Source of the DNA: Streptomyces sp. H39-S7
Lineage (GTDB): Bacteria; Actinomycetota; Actinomycetes; Streptomycetales; Streptomycetaceae
Assembly: GCF_027158205.1 (NCBI RefSeq)
Contig: NZ_JAPVLU010000040.1
Span: 29,181 to 93,180 of the forward strand
DNA: 64,000 nt
Direction: 5' to 3'
The position numbers and the translations under genes are program-made. How positions within the stretch are numbered: position 1 is the stretch's first letter; the number at the start of each line of letters is the position of its first letter. Under the pieces are notes generated by a model, which did not search any database, had not been told where the DNA came from, and saw only the letters and a program-made list of their open reading frames with translations. Shown here one piece after another: positions 16,011-24,001 of the stretch.

Positions 16011-17452
16011 GAGGAAGCCTCCAGGGTGAAGGTGGCGACGGCGGCGGCGCAGTCGGAGGGCCAGCCGTTGGCGGCGGTGTCGGGAACGGGCCGCGGCCAG
16101 CCGGTGACGAGGGTGTGCGCCTCGACGAGGGTCAGCGGGCCGGCGAACCGGACCTGGTCGATACGGTCCTGCGGCTCCTGGCCGCTGCCGCGCACCTTGC
16201 GCACCGGCGACCAGGTGTTTCCGGGCGAGGTCAGCGGATTCGGGTGCGCGTAGCGGTAGGCGTCGGTGAGGCCCGCCTGCTGCAGGGCCACCGTGACCGG
16301 CCAGGCGACCGGCCCCACCCCGCTGTGCGCCGCGGCGGTGGCCACCGTCCAGTCCAGGTGCGAGGGGGAGGCGAGCCCGGCGGCCAGCACCACCGGGGTT
16401 CCGGAGGCCAGATCGGCCTTCATCGCGGCGGTCAGCGCCTGCGCCTGCCGGAAGCGGACCCCCGCCTGTTCCGCGGCCTCGATCTGTGCGGCGGTCTTTC
16501 CGTCCTGCGCCGCGTAGGGGCCGTAACCGCCCTCGTCGAGCTGCGCGGCCCACAGCCGTACGGTGCGGCCCGCGGCGAGCTGCACGGTCACGCCGGCGGC
16601 CGGGAGGGCGGTGGTCGGCGCCGTCACGGCGGACAGCGGATAGCGGCTGACGACCCCGAGGCTGCCGGGGGACTGGTACGCGAACCAGCCCAGCGCGTCC
16701 GCGAGCGCCCTGGCGGCGGTGCCGCCGGTCTCCTGCAGGGCCAGCACGTCCAGGCCCTGGGTGAGGACGGTGCGCAACTGCTTCTCCAGCGCGCCGTCGA
16801 TGTGGGTGCCCGCGTCCCACAGGTTCCAGGACGCCACCTTCAGCCGCCGGGCGGCCATGGCGGCGCGCACCGGGACCTGGACGCTGAGGGTGTCGGAGCC
16901 GCCCGCGCTGTCCTTGACGGCGACGGTCAGCACACCGGGCCGCGCGGGGGCGGTGGCCGGGGCGGTGCCCGTCACGACGCCGGCGGCGCTGACGGACAGC
17001 CAGGAGTCCCCGCCCGTCCGGCTGAACACGGCGCTCCCGGCGGGGGTGCCCGGCGGCCGTATCCACAGCCCGGCGAGCTGGACGGGGACGGCGCCGCCGG
17101 CGGTGACGGGCCCGGTGGTCAGCGCGTCGACGACGGCGTGCGGGCGCGGGGCGGCCGGCTTGGGGCGGAAGGAGAAGGCGGCGGTCTGCGCCAGCACGCC
17201 GTAGCCGTCCTTGGCCAGCAGGTACGCGGTGTAGGGGCCGCCGGTCAGCGTCGAGGTGTCGAGCACGACATCCCCGGAGGACCCGGATACGTACTTCCAC
17301 ACGAGGGAGGATCCGGTGCCGGGCCGACGGGCACCGTCGTAGACGCCGATCCAGTTCTTGGCGTCCGGCGTGTCGGTGGCCCAGTGGAAGGTGAGGCGGT
17401 CGCCCTCATGGGGGTCGGACGGGGAAGCGAGCGCGAGAGTACTGGGTGGCAC
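16007..17452 (-). CDS. EEP-domain protein with degenerate active site
   Basis: A 481-aa protein, first gene of the phospholipase C operon. Residues 1-200 form beta-rich domains of the kind that precede extracytoplasmic phosphoesterases (TFHWATDTPDAKNWIGVYD). Residues 203-475 follow an endonuclease/exonuclease/phosphatase layout: KVASWNLWDAG, LALQETGG, DRIDQVRFAG and GWPSDCAAAVATF are in the right order. Three catalytic positions differ from the canonical family: the His of THLD is Gln (AAQLD), GDFN is replaced by AGLA, and the terminal SDH is SDC. The enzyme is therefore probably inactive. No clear signal peptide follows the GTG start at 17452. It may have a binding or accessory role for the phospholipase. 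Confidence 0.8.
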   Translation of the reverse strand: MPPSTLALASPSDPHEGDRLTFHWATDTPDAKNWIGVYDGARRPGTGSSLVWKYVSGSSGDVVLDTSTLTGGPYTAYLLAKDGYGVLAQTAAFSFRPKPAAPRPHAVVDALTTGPVTAGGAVPVQLAGLWIRPPGTPAGSAVFSRTGGDSWLSVSAAGVVTGTAPATAPARPGVLTVAVKDSAGGSDTLSVQVPVRAAMAARRLKVASWNLWDAGTHIDGALEKQLRTVLTQGLDVLALQETGGTAARALADALGWFAYQSPGSLGVVSRYPLSAVTAPTTALPAAGVTVQLAAGRTVRLWAAQLDEGGYGPYAAQDGKTAAQIEAAEQAGVRFRQAQALTAAMKADLASGTPVVLAAGLASPSHLDWTVATAAAHSGVGPVAWPVTVALQQAGLTDAYRYAHPNPLTSPGNTWSPVRKVRGSGQEPQDRIDQVRFAGPLTLVEAHTLVTGWPRPVPDTAANGWPSDCAAAVATFTLEASS

Positions 17453-17613
17453 GGGGGAGGTTCCTCTCCGCCCGGGGGCACGCCAGCCTCACGGGCCGAC
17501 CGGGCTGCACAAGTTGGCTGAACAACTTGAGCTATTCAGTCGGCCCGCGGCACACGCGTCAAGAACTCCGGACGACCGGGAAGGGGCGTCCTGAGGAACT
17601 CGCGCCGGTGACG

Positions 17614-17916
17614 TCAGGTCCAGTACGGAGGGGATTGCGGGAGTACGTCCGGAACCTCTGCGGGCGGTGCGGGCGCGGGCTTCGGGAAGCACTTGAACTC
17701 GAGCTTCTCCAGCGCGCGGACCATCTGGGCGGCGCTGAAATCGCGCGGATCCTGACGGGTGATGATCGCGCCCACCTGCTTGACGGGGTAGGTCTTGTTA
17801 CCGATCTTCACAGACTCGCCGGTGATGGGTTCGGGCTTGATCCCGCTCATCTTCTGCTCCACCTCGCTTGCCTGCAGATAGAAGGAGACTCCAGCGATGG
17901 TGCAGCGGATCATCAT
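17614..17916 (-). CDS. Small actinomycete protein of unknown function
   Basis: A protein of up to 100 aa with a compact N-terminal part (IRCTIAGVSFYLQASEVEQK), a central KPEPITGESVKIGNKTYPVKQV segment and a Pro/Ala-rich tail. The pattern (TGESVKIG, YPVKQVGAIITRQDPRDFSA) looks like a conserved streptomycete domain, but I do not recognise a named family or function. Two adjacent ATG codons compete as the start; I give the upstream one. It lies between the malate synthase terminator and the phospholipase operon, and no operon partner is evident. Confidence 0.6.
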   Translation of the reverse strand: MMIRCTIAGVSFYLQASEVEQKMSGIKPEPITGESVKIGNKTYPVKQVGAIITRQDPRDFSAAQMVRALEKLEFKCFPKPAPAPPAEVPDVLPQSPPYWT

Positions 17917-18000
17917 GCCTCAGCAAGGGCAGAAGGGACGTAACAGGAACTCCCACGTTGTCACATACCGGCACGATGGCACAGCTCCACCGGATAACGA

Positions 18001-18033
18001 AGCGGGCCCCGACCCTGTGGACCGGGACCCGCT
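18001..18033 (-). terminator. Terminator of the malate synthase gene
   Basis: The stem AGCGGGCCCCG/CGGGACCCGCT shows mismatches on the plus strand. On the leftward transcript these become G-U pairs, so a 14-bp RNA stem with three wobbles forms 31 nt past the aceB stop. The wobble pattern supports leftward termination. Confidence 0.7.
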
Positions 18034-18063
18034 CAGGCGTGCGAAAACCTGGGAAACGGGAGG

Positions 18064-19683
18064 TCAGCCCAGTAGTTCGTAGGCCGGGAGGGTGAGGAAG
18101 TCGACGTACTCCTCGTCGAGCGCGGTCCGCAGCAGCAGGTCGTGCGCCTCGGTCCACTTGCCCGCCGCGAAGGCCTCCTCGCCGACCTCGGCGCGGATCG
18201 CGGCCAGTTCCCGCGCGGCGACGCGCCGGACCAGGTCGTGGGTGGCCTTCTCGCCGTTCTCGAACACGACGCCCGCGTTGATCCACTGCCAGATCTGCGA
18301 GCGGGAGATCTCCGCGGTGGCGGCGTCCTCCATCAGGTTGAAGATGGCGACGGCGCCCAGGCCGCGCAGCCACGCCTCGATGTAGCGGGTGCCGACCTGG
18401 ACCGCGCTCACCAGGCCGTCGTAGGTCGGCTTGGCGTCCAGCGAGTCGATGGCCAGCAGCTGGTCGGCGGTGACGTGGACGTCCTCGCGCAGCCGCTCCT
18501 TCTGGTTCGGCCGGTCGCCGAGGACCGCGTCGAACGAGGCGCGGGCGATCGGCACCAGGTCGGGGTGGGCGACCCAGGAGCCGTCGAAGCCGTCGGCGGC
18601 CTCGCGGTCCTTGTCGGCCTTGACCTTCTCGAAGGCGACCTTGTTGACCTCGGCGTCGCGGCGCGAGGGGATGAACGCGGCCATGCCGCCGATCGCGTGC
18701 GCGCCGCGCTTGTGGCAGGTGCGCACCAGCAGTTCGGTGTACGCGCGCATGAAGGGCGCCGTCATCGTCACCGCGTTGCGGTCCGGCAGCACGAACTTCG
18801 CGCCGCCGTCGCGGAAGTTCTTCACGATCGAGAAGAGGTAGTCCCAGCGGCCGGCGTTCAGGCCCGCGGCGTGGTCGCGCAGCTCGTAGAGGATCTCCTC
18901 CATCTCGAACGCGGCGGTGATCGTCTCGATGAGGACGGTCGCGCGGACGCTGCCCTGCGGGACGCCCACGTACTCCTGCGCGAAGACGAAGACCTCGTTC
19001 CACAGCCGCGCTTCGAGGTGCGACTCGGTCTTGGGCAGGTAGAAGTACGGGCCCTTGCCCTTGGCGATCAGCCGCGTCGCGTTGTGGAAGAAGTACAGCC
19101 CGAAGTCGACGAAGGCGCCGGGGACGGGCTCGCCGTCGACCGTCAGGTGCCGCTCCTCCAGGTGCCAGCCGCGCGGGCGCATGACGACGGTGGCGAGCTC
19201 CGCCTCGTCCTTCAGCGCGTACGACTTGCCCTGCTCGGTGGAGAAGTCGATCCGGCGCTCATAGGCGTCGATCAGGTTGATCTGGCCGCTGACGACGTTC
19301 TCCCAGGTGGGGGCCGAGGCGTCCTCGAAGTCGGCGAGCCAGACCTTGGCGCCGGAGTTCAGCGCGTTGATCGTCATCTTGCGGTCGGTGGGACCGGTGA
19401 TCTCGACGCGGCGGTCGTCGAGCGCGGCCGGGGCCGGGGCCACCCGCCACTCCGCCGCGCGGACATGTGCGGTGTCCGCGAGGAAGTCCAGGGTGCCCGT
19501 ACGGGCGATCTCGGCGCGGCGCTCCTTGCGCAGCGCGAGCAGTTCGGATCGGCGCGGGGTGAAGCGTCGGTGCAGCTCGGCGATGAAGGTCAGAGCCTGC
19601 TGCGTCAGCACCTCCTCCGCGCGGGGGACGGGGGGCGCGTCGTCGGCGACGACGGCCGCCGAGGACGGCACTGCTGCGGACAT
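18064..19683 (-). CDS. aceB: Malate synthase A
   Basis: A 539-aa malate synthase that condenses glyoxylate and acetyl-CoA to malate, letting glyoxylate from allantoate enter central metabolism. Length and motifs fit isoform A: KVWLADFEDASAPTWEN near the N-terminal third, MRPRGWHLEERH, and LPKTESHLEARLWNEVF with catalytic-loop residues. HAIGGMAAFIP and the C-terminal LTLPAYELL also fit. I start it at the ATG at 19683 because GGAGGAG stands 7 nt upstream; an in-frame start further up would run through the promoter. Its promoter carries a TTCCG-type palindrome, so it appears to belong to the allantoin regulon rather than the glyoxylate bypass. Confidence 0.95.
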   Translation of the reverse strand: MSAAVPSSAAVVADDAPPVPRAEEVLTQQALTFIAELHRRFTPRRSELLALRKERRAEIARTGTLDFLADTAHVRAAEWRVAPAPAALDDRRVEITGPTDRKMTINALNSGAKVWLADFEDASAPTWENVVSGQINLIDAYERRIDFSTEQGKSYALKDEAELATVVMRPRGWHLEERHLTVDGEPVPGAFVDFGLYFFHNATRLIAKGKGPYFYLPKTESHLEARLWNEVFVFAQEYVGVPQGSVRATVLIETITAAFEMEEILYELRDHAAGLNAGRWDYLFSIVKNFRDGGAKFVLPDRNAVTMTAPFMRAYTELLVRTCHKRGAHAIGGMAAFIPSRRDAEVNKVAFEKVKADKDREAADGFDGSWVAHPDLVPIARASFDAVLGDRPNQKERLREDVHVTADQLLAIDSLDAKPTYDGLVSAVQVGTRYIEAWLRGLGAVAIFNLMEDAATAEISRSQIWQWINAGVVFENGEKATHDLVRRVAARELAAIRAEVGEEAFAAGKWTEAHDLLLRTALDEEYVDFLTLPAYELLG

Positions 19684-19787
19684 GGCTGACTCCTCCAGGG
19701 GACAAAGGGTGCCGGGCGCCCGCTGGGTCGTGGCCCGTGGCACGGGGTGCCGGGCCGTACCGGAATACGGGCGCTTCTGCGAGGTGG

Positions 19788-19816
19788 AGCATAGTATCCG
19801 CATTGCGGAAGATCAA
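19788..19816 (-). promoter_or_regulatory. aceB promoter with TTCCGCAATGCGGAT operator in the spacer
   Basis: Read leftward, TTGATC (19816-19811) is followed by a 17-bp spacer and TATGCT (19793-19788). The spacer is almost entirely the palindrome TTCCGCAATGCGGAT (19810-19796). The -35 box overlaps the stop codon of the upstream nucleotidyltransferase gene. Placement between -35 and -10 predicts repression. Confidence 0.65.
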
Positions 19817-20505
19817 CGTTTTGTGGCACGCCGTGCAGCGGGTTCGTTCCGCGGCTCGCTCGCGGCCCGCAGAAGGTGCAGGTCATCAGGGGTGTCGATA
19901 TCGGCGGGGTCGGCGATGTCACCACACTCGACGAGGGTGATCGCCTCCTGGTGCAGCCTCAGGTACTCCCGGGCGCCCTGATCGCCGGTCGCCAGGTCCG
20001 CGATGTCCGCCCAGCGGTCCGCGCCGAACAGCACCGGGTGGCCGCGCCGCCCCTCGTACGCGGCCGCCGCCAGGCTCGCCGGGTCCCGGTACGCGTGGAT
20101 CACCCGGGCGACCGCCCCCGCGCCGATCCCGGGCTGGTCCACCAGCGCCACGACGACCGCCCGCGCGCCCGTACCGGCGCGCTGCGCCTCCGTCTCCGCC
20201 AGCGACCGCAGGCCCGCGCGCAACGATGAGCCCATGCCGCCCGCCCAGTCCGGGTTGTCGACCAGGACGCACCCCTCCAGGTCGGCCCGCTCGCGGACCT
20301 CGCCGGCCGCCGCACCGAGCACGATGTGCACCGGCCCGCAGCCCGCCTCGTGCAGCCCGCGCAGCGCGTGCTCGACGAGCGGGCGGCCCGCGTACTCCAG
20401 CAGCGCCTTCGGACGGCCGCCCAGGCGCCGCCCGCCCCCCGCCGCGAGCAGCAGACCGGCGATGGAGGGAAGAGTGGCGGAATCGCTCGGTGCGATGGGT
20501 TTCAT
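19813..20505 (-). CDS. MobA-like nucleotidyltransferase
   Basis: A 230-aa protein of the MobA-like NTP transferase family. The nucleotide-binding signature LLLAAGGGRRLGGRPKALL is at residues 18-36, with DNPDWAGGMGSSLRAGL and VALVDQPGIGAGAVARVI downstream. Relatives are molybdenum-cofactor cytidylyl- or guanylyltransferases that serve xanthine dehydrogenase and similar hydroxylases. This fits a purine-degrading locus, although no xanthine dehydrogenase gene is present in the window. Its stop codon lies inside the aceB -35 box. Confidence 0.8.
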   Translation of the reverse strand: MKPIAPSDSATLPSIAGLLLAAGGGRRLGGRPKALLEYAGRPLVEHALRGLHEAGCGPVHIVLGAAAGEVRERADLEGCVLVDNPDWAGGMGSSLRAGLRSLAETEAQRAGTGARAVVVALVDQPGIGAGAVARVIHAYRDPASLAAAAYEGRRGHPVLFGADRWADIADLATGDQGAREYLRLHQEAITLVECGDIADPADIDTPDDLHLLRAASEPRNEPAARRATKR

Positions 20506-20643
20506 GACTCCTGCCTACAGGACACGGCGGCCGGAGGCGAAGAGGGGCACATGGGGCGTTTGGGCTCATGGCGGCGGGCGGAGTGCGGGCTTCGATAGGC
20601 TCGGCGCCGTAAGGGACGGGTATCCGCAGGCCAAGGGGCAGAC

Positions 20644-22497
20644 GTGACGAATCATCAGCAGGACCCGGTGCCCGCCACCGTGGCGGACACCTCGGTCCCG
20701 GATCCTGAGGTTTTCCAGCCGCTGACGGACGACGACCCGAAAACCGTCGCCGGATACCTGCTCAGCGCCCGCCTCGGCGCCGGCGGCATGGGCAAGGTGT
20801 ACCTGTCCTACACACCCGGCGGCCGACCGGTCGCGATCAAGGTGATCCGCCCCGAGTTCGCCGAGGACCCCGAGTTCCGCCGCCGCTTCCGCCAGGAGGT
20901 GCAGGCCGCCCAGCGCGTGCAGGGCCTCTACACGGCGCCGGTGATCGACAGCGACACCGACGGCCCGCGCCCGTGGCTGGCCACCGCCTACGTGGCGGGG
21001 CCCTCGCTGCACGCGGCCGTCGCCGACCACGGGGCGATGCCGGTGGCGTCGGTCCTGCTGCTCGTCGCCGGGATCGCCGAGGCACTGCAGGTGATCCACC
21101 ACGCCGGCATCGTGCACCGGGACCTCAAGCCGTCCAACGTGCTGCTCGCCGTGGACGGGCCGCGCGTCATCGACTTCGGCATCGCGCGGGCCGCCGACAC
21201 CACCGCGCTCACCGGCACCGGCGTCAGCGTCGGCACGCCGGCCTTCATGTCCCCGGAGCAGGCGGCCGGCACCAGTTGCACGCCGGCCACCGACATCTTC
21301 GCGCTGGGCCAGATCGCCGCCTTCGCGGCGATGGGCGGCGCGGCGTTCGGCAACGGCCCCTCGCACGCGGTCCTCTACCGGATCGTGCACGAGGAGCCGG
21401 ACCTGTCCGAACTGCCGGGCGAACTGCGCGAGATCGTCACCCGCTGCCTCATCAAGGACCCGACGCTGCGGCCCTCCACCGCCCAGATCATCGCCATGTG
21501 CGGCCAGGCGTCCAAGGATCCGGCGCTGCGCCGCCCGGACGGCTGGCTGCCGCAGTCGTACGCCGCCGACCTGACGCAGGCGGCCGCACCGGCGCCGCAG
21601 CCGAACCATCCCCCCGCCCCGCCGGTGGTCCCGCAGCCCGGTCATCCGCCCACACAGGCGGCGCCGTCGACCGCGCCCCCGCTCCACCCGCCGACCCAGC
21701 CGGTGAACCATCAGCCGGTCCACCCGCAGCAGGCCCACCACCAGCCCGGCGGACAGCCGCAGTTCCCGCAGCAGACGCAGCCGGTGCACCCGCAGGCGAT
21801 GCACCCGCAGCAGCCCAGGCCCCCGGTGGGCGGCTATGCGTACCCGCCCACCGGCGGCCCCGGCAGGCCGGGAGGCTTTCTGCCGCTGCCTCCGAAGAAG
21901 AAGAAGCGGACGGGTCTCGTCATCGCGGGGGTCGTCGTCGCCCTCGTGGTCGGCTCCGCCGTGTACACGGCCACGCACAAGGGGGACGACAAGAAGGCGT
22001 CGAGCGACCAGAACACCAAGACGCCGTCCACCAGCGGCGGTACGACCGGGAACGAGACCGGGCAGAGCACGGCGCCGGCGGACCCGAAGCCCGTCTCGTA
22101 CACCGGCATCAACATCCCCGGCAGCTACACGCTGTACCTCGCCGACGAACCGCCGCGTCCGAAGAAGGCGGAAGTGGGCACGCACTACGAGGGGGACTTC
22201 GGCTACTCGACGGACTTCATCGAGGGCGCCAACGTCTCCACCCACAACGGCAAGAACACTCTGGCGCTGGTGCAGCCCGGCGAGCCCGCGACCCTGGCCG
22301 GCTGCCGCGCCAACACGCGGTACACCGAGACCATCAAGCAGGACACGATCTCCAAGGGAACGAAGATCTGCGTGACGACCAAGGCGGGGCACATCGGACT
22401 GGTGACCATCCGCAGTTTCGGGTCCTCGGGCTCGGGGACCGGGTACGTCTCCGTGGACCTGACCGTCTGGCGCAACGCGGTCCCCGCAGGCGAGTGA
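20644..22497 (+). CDS. Transmembrane Ser/Thr protein kinase
   Basis: A 617-aa Hanks-type receptor kinase. The kinase domain spans about residues 35-290: glycine loop LGAGGMGKVYL, Lys in VAIKVIR, catalytic HRDLKPSN, DFGIAR and activation segment GTPAFMSPEQAAG. A Pro/Gln/His-rich linker (about 320-410, with repeated HPQ and PVH units) precedes a basic KKKKR stop and one membrane segment (TGLVIAGVVVALVVGSAVY). About 170 extracytoplasmic residues with no PASTA repeats follow. It starts at GTG 20644. It sits between the MobA-like gene and the allantoin regulator but has no obvious link to purine catabolism. Confidence 0.92.
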   Translation: MTNHQQDPVPATVADTSVPDPEVFQPLTDDDPKTVAGYLLSARLGAGGMGKVYLSYTPGGRPVAIKVIRPEFAEDPEFRRRFRQEVQAAQRVQGLYTAPVIDSDTDGPRPWLATAYVAGPSLHAAVADHGAMPVASVLLLVAGIAEALQVIHHAGIVHRDLKPSNVLLAVDGPRVIDFGIARAADTTALTGTGVSVGTPAFMSPEQAAGTSCTPATDIFALGQIAAFAAMGGAAFGNGPSHAVLYRIVHEEPDLSELPGELREIVTRCLIKDPTLRPSTAQIIAMCGQASKDPALRRPDGWLPQSYAADLTQAAAPAPQPNHPPAPPVVPQPGHPPTQAAPSTAPPLHPPTQPVNHQPVHPQQAHHQPGGQPQFPQQTQPVHPQAMHPQQPRPPVGGYAYPPTGGPGRPGGFLPLPPKKKKRTGLVIAGVVVALVVGSAVYTATHKGDDKKASSDQNTKTPSTSGGTTGNETGQSTAPADPKPVSYTGINIPGSYTLYLADEPPRPKKAEVGTHYEGDFGYSTDFIEGANVSTHNGKNTLALVQPGEPATLAGCRANTRYTETIKQDTISKGTKICVTTKAGHIGLVTIRSFGSSGSGTGYVSVDLTVWRNAVPAGE

Positions 22498-22596
22498 ACG
22501 GTTCCGCATTGGCCGCCAAGTCACCTGCCGCACAAGGAAGTTGGCGTGGATTTCGTCGTCCGTATGGCGTCCTGCGCATCGTTGCGCGTTAACTGA

Positions 22597-22624
22597 GCGC
22601 GCCCCGGAGGGTACCGGGGCGCGC
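22597..22624 (+). terminator. Terminator after the protein kinase
   Basis: GCGCGCCCCGG and its exact complement form an 11-bp stem with a 6-nt loop, about 100 nt past the kinase stop. Confidence 0.7.
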
Positions 22625-22679
22625 GGGCGGCGCGCTGGGGGGCGCGCCCGCCGAGGTGCGGGAGATGGCGGAGGTGGGG

Positions 22680-23051
22680 GTGAGGTCTGTGGACGACGAA
22701 AGCGGTGCGGCCGCACATATGGCCGCGGACGTCCGGGCGGCGGCGTCCGGCGAGGACGATCCGCGGGTGACCGCGTTACGGCTGTCGGTCGCCCGGGTGC
22801 GCCGGGAGCTGGCCGCCCTGCGGGCGGAGCTGCCGGACCGGGCGATAGCCGAGGACGAGCTGGGGGCACTGGCCAACGCCGCGGACGCCGGGATCCTGGA
22901 GATCGACCGGATGCGGCACTCGCTGCTGCTGGTCGCGGCTGTGCTGGGTTCGGTGAGCGCGCTGGCGGTGGCCCTGGCCGAGTTGCGCAGGGCCGTCGAC
23001 CTCTTCGGGTCAGGCGCCGGTGCCGGCCCCGGCGCTGGCGAGGGCGTGTGA
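22680..23051 (+). CDS. DUF5955-like small protein
   Basis: A protein of about 123 aa with a helical core: RVTALRLSVARVRRELAALRAEL, then PDRAIAEDELGALANAADAG and MRHSLLLVAAVLGSVSALAVALAELRRAVDLFG. The layout resembles a Streptomyces family of unknown function (DUF5955). The start is uncertain: GTG at 22680 has GCGGAGG five bases upstream, but GTG 22656 and ATG 22665 are in frame. The 3' end overlaps the convergent regulator gene by 42 nt, and the overlapping tail is Gly/Ala-rich. Confidence 0.6.
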   Translation: MRSVDDESGAAAHMAADVRAAASGEDDPRVTALRLSVARVRRELAALRAELPDRAIAEDELGALANAADAGILEIDRMRHSLLLVAAVLGSVSALAVALAELRRAVDLFGSGAGAGPGAGEGV

Positions 23052-23783
23052 CAGCTGCCGGGCGATGTCCTGGAGGATGGGGATGATCTTCTCCGTGGCG
23101 ACCTCGGTCACCCGGCCCGCGGGCCCGGAGATGGAGATGGCCGCGGCGGTGGGGGAGTCGGGGACCGTGACCGCCAGACAGCGGACCCCGATCTCCTGCT
23201 CGTTGTCGTCGACCGCGTAGCCGGCCTCGCGGATCCGCTCCAGTTCGCTTATGAAGTCGTCCGCGTTGGTGATCGTCTTCTCGGTCGCAGCGGGCATCCC
23301 GGTGCGGGCGAGCAGCGCGCGGACCTCGTCCGGCGGCACGTGCGCCAGCAGCGCCTTGCCCACGCCGGTGGAGTGCGGCAGCACCCGCCGTCCCACCTCG
23401 GTGAACATCCGCATGGAGTGGCGGGACGGCACCTGGGCGACGTAGACGATCTCGTCCCCGTCGAGCAGCGCCATGTTCGCCGTCTCGCCGGTCGTCTCGA
23501 CCAGCTCGGCGAGGAAGGGGCGGGCCCAGGTGCCGAGCAGTTTGGCGGAACTCTCGCCGAGCCGGATCAGCCGCGGACCGAGCGCGTACCGGCGGTTCGG
23601 CTGCTGCCGTACGTAGCCGCAGTCGACCAGGGTGCGCATCAGCCGGTGGATGGTGGGCAGCGGGAGCCCGCTGCTGGCGGAGAGCTCGCTCAGGCCGACC
23701 TCGCCGCCCGCGTCGGCCATCCGCTCAAGCAGGTCGAAGGCGCGTTCGAGCGACTGGACGCCTCCTGCGCGGTCTGACGACAC
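23010..23783 (-). CDS. allR: IclR-family regulator of allantoin catabolism
   Basis: A 257-aa IclR-family repressor. The N-terminal winged HTH (about 8-75) reads LERAFDLLERMADAGGEVG...ASSGLPLPTIHRLMRTLVDCGYV, and the effector domain (about 90-245) contains HSTGVGKALLAH and GVRCLAVTVPDS. It is divergent from allB-alc. Homologues in this genomic setting are AllR, reported to repress allantoin and glyoxylate genes and to release DNA in the presence of a pathway intermediate. TTCC...GGAA palindromes of the IclR style occur at allB, aceB and hyi in this window and are its likely sites. GTG start, with AGAGGAGA upstream. Confidence 0.9.
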   Translation of the reverse strand: MSSDRAGGVQSLERAFDLLERMADAGGEVGLSELSASSGLPLPTIHRLMRTLVDCGYVRQQPNRRYALGPRLIRLGESSAKLLGTWARPFLAELVETTGETANMALLDGDEIVYVAQVPSRHSMRMFTEVGRRVLPHSTGVGKALLAHVPPDEVRALLARTGMPAATEKTITNADDFISELERIREAGYAVDDNEQEIGVRCLAVTVPDSPTAAAISISGPAGRVTEVATEKIIPILQDIARQLSHALASAGAGTGA

Positions 23784-23910
23784 GTGCGATCTCCTCTGGG
23801 CGGTGGGCGAGCGGTGGATGATTGGGGAAGCCTACCGGCCGACCCCCGCTCATTGATCTCTCCGGGCCCGTCTCCTGTAGCTAGCTACGGAGCATGTGGC
23901 GAAATGCGAA

Positions 23911-23925
23911 TTCCGCTTTGTGGAA
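23911..23925 (+). promoter_or_regulatory. TTCCG-type operator upstream of allantoinase
   Basis: TTCCGCTTTGTGGAA is a 15-bp imperfect palindrome matching the sites at hyi and aceB. It lies between the divergent allR and allB genes, upstream of a TTGACG (23938-23943) that could be the allB -35. Confidence 0.6.
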
Positions 23926-23969
23926 TCTTACATGCCCTTGACGGGCCGCCGCCCTGTCCTGCACATTCG

Positions 23970-23986
23970 TTCAACAGAACGTTGAA
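23970..23986 (+). promoter_or_regulatory. TTCAAC-N5-GTTGA operator just upstream of allantoinase
   Basis: TTCAACAGAACGTTGAA is a palindrome matching those at the catalase and urate-degradation promoters. It stands 4 nt ahead of the GGAGG ribosome-binding site of allB, so a bound protein would block initiation or elongation rather than the -35 box. Confidence 0.6.
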
Positions 23987-24001
23987 ATTTGGAGGCCGCA
24001 C

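Noticed and set aside
14034..17300. A possible 1088-codon leftward fusion of upstream DNA with phospholipase C
   Set aside because: The Tat signal at the ATG at 16010, and the overlap with the EEP-domain gene in another frame, show that the real gene starts at 16010.
20566..22869. A 767-codon frame opposite the Ser/Thr kinase
   Set aside because: Shadow of the kinase gene with low-complexity Arg/Pro-rich translation.
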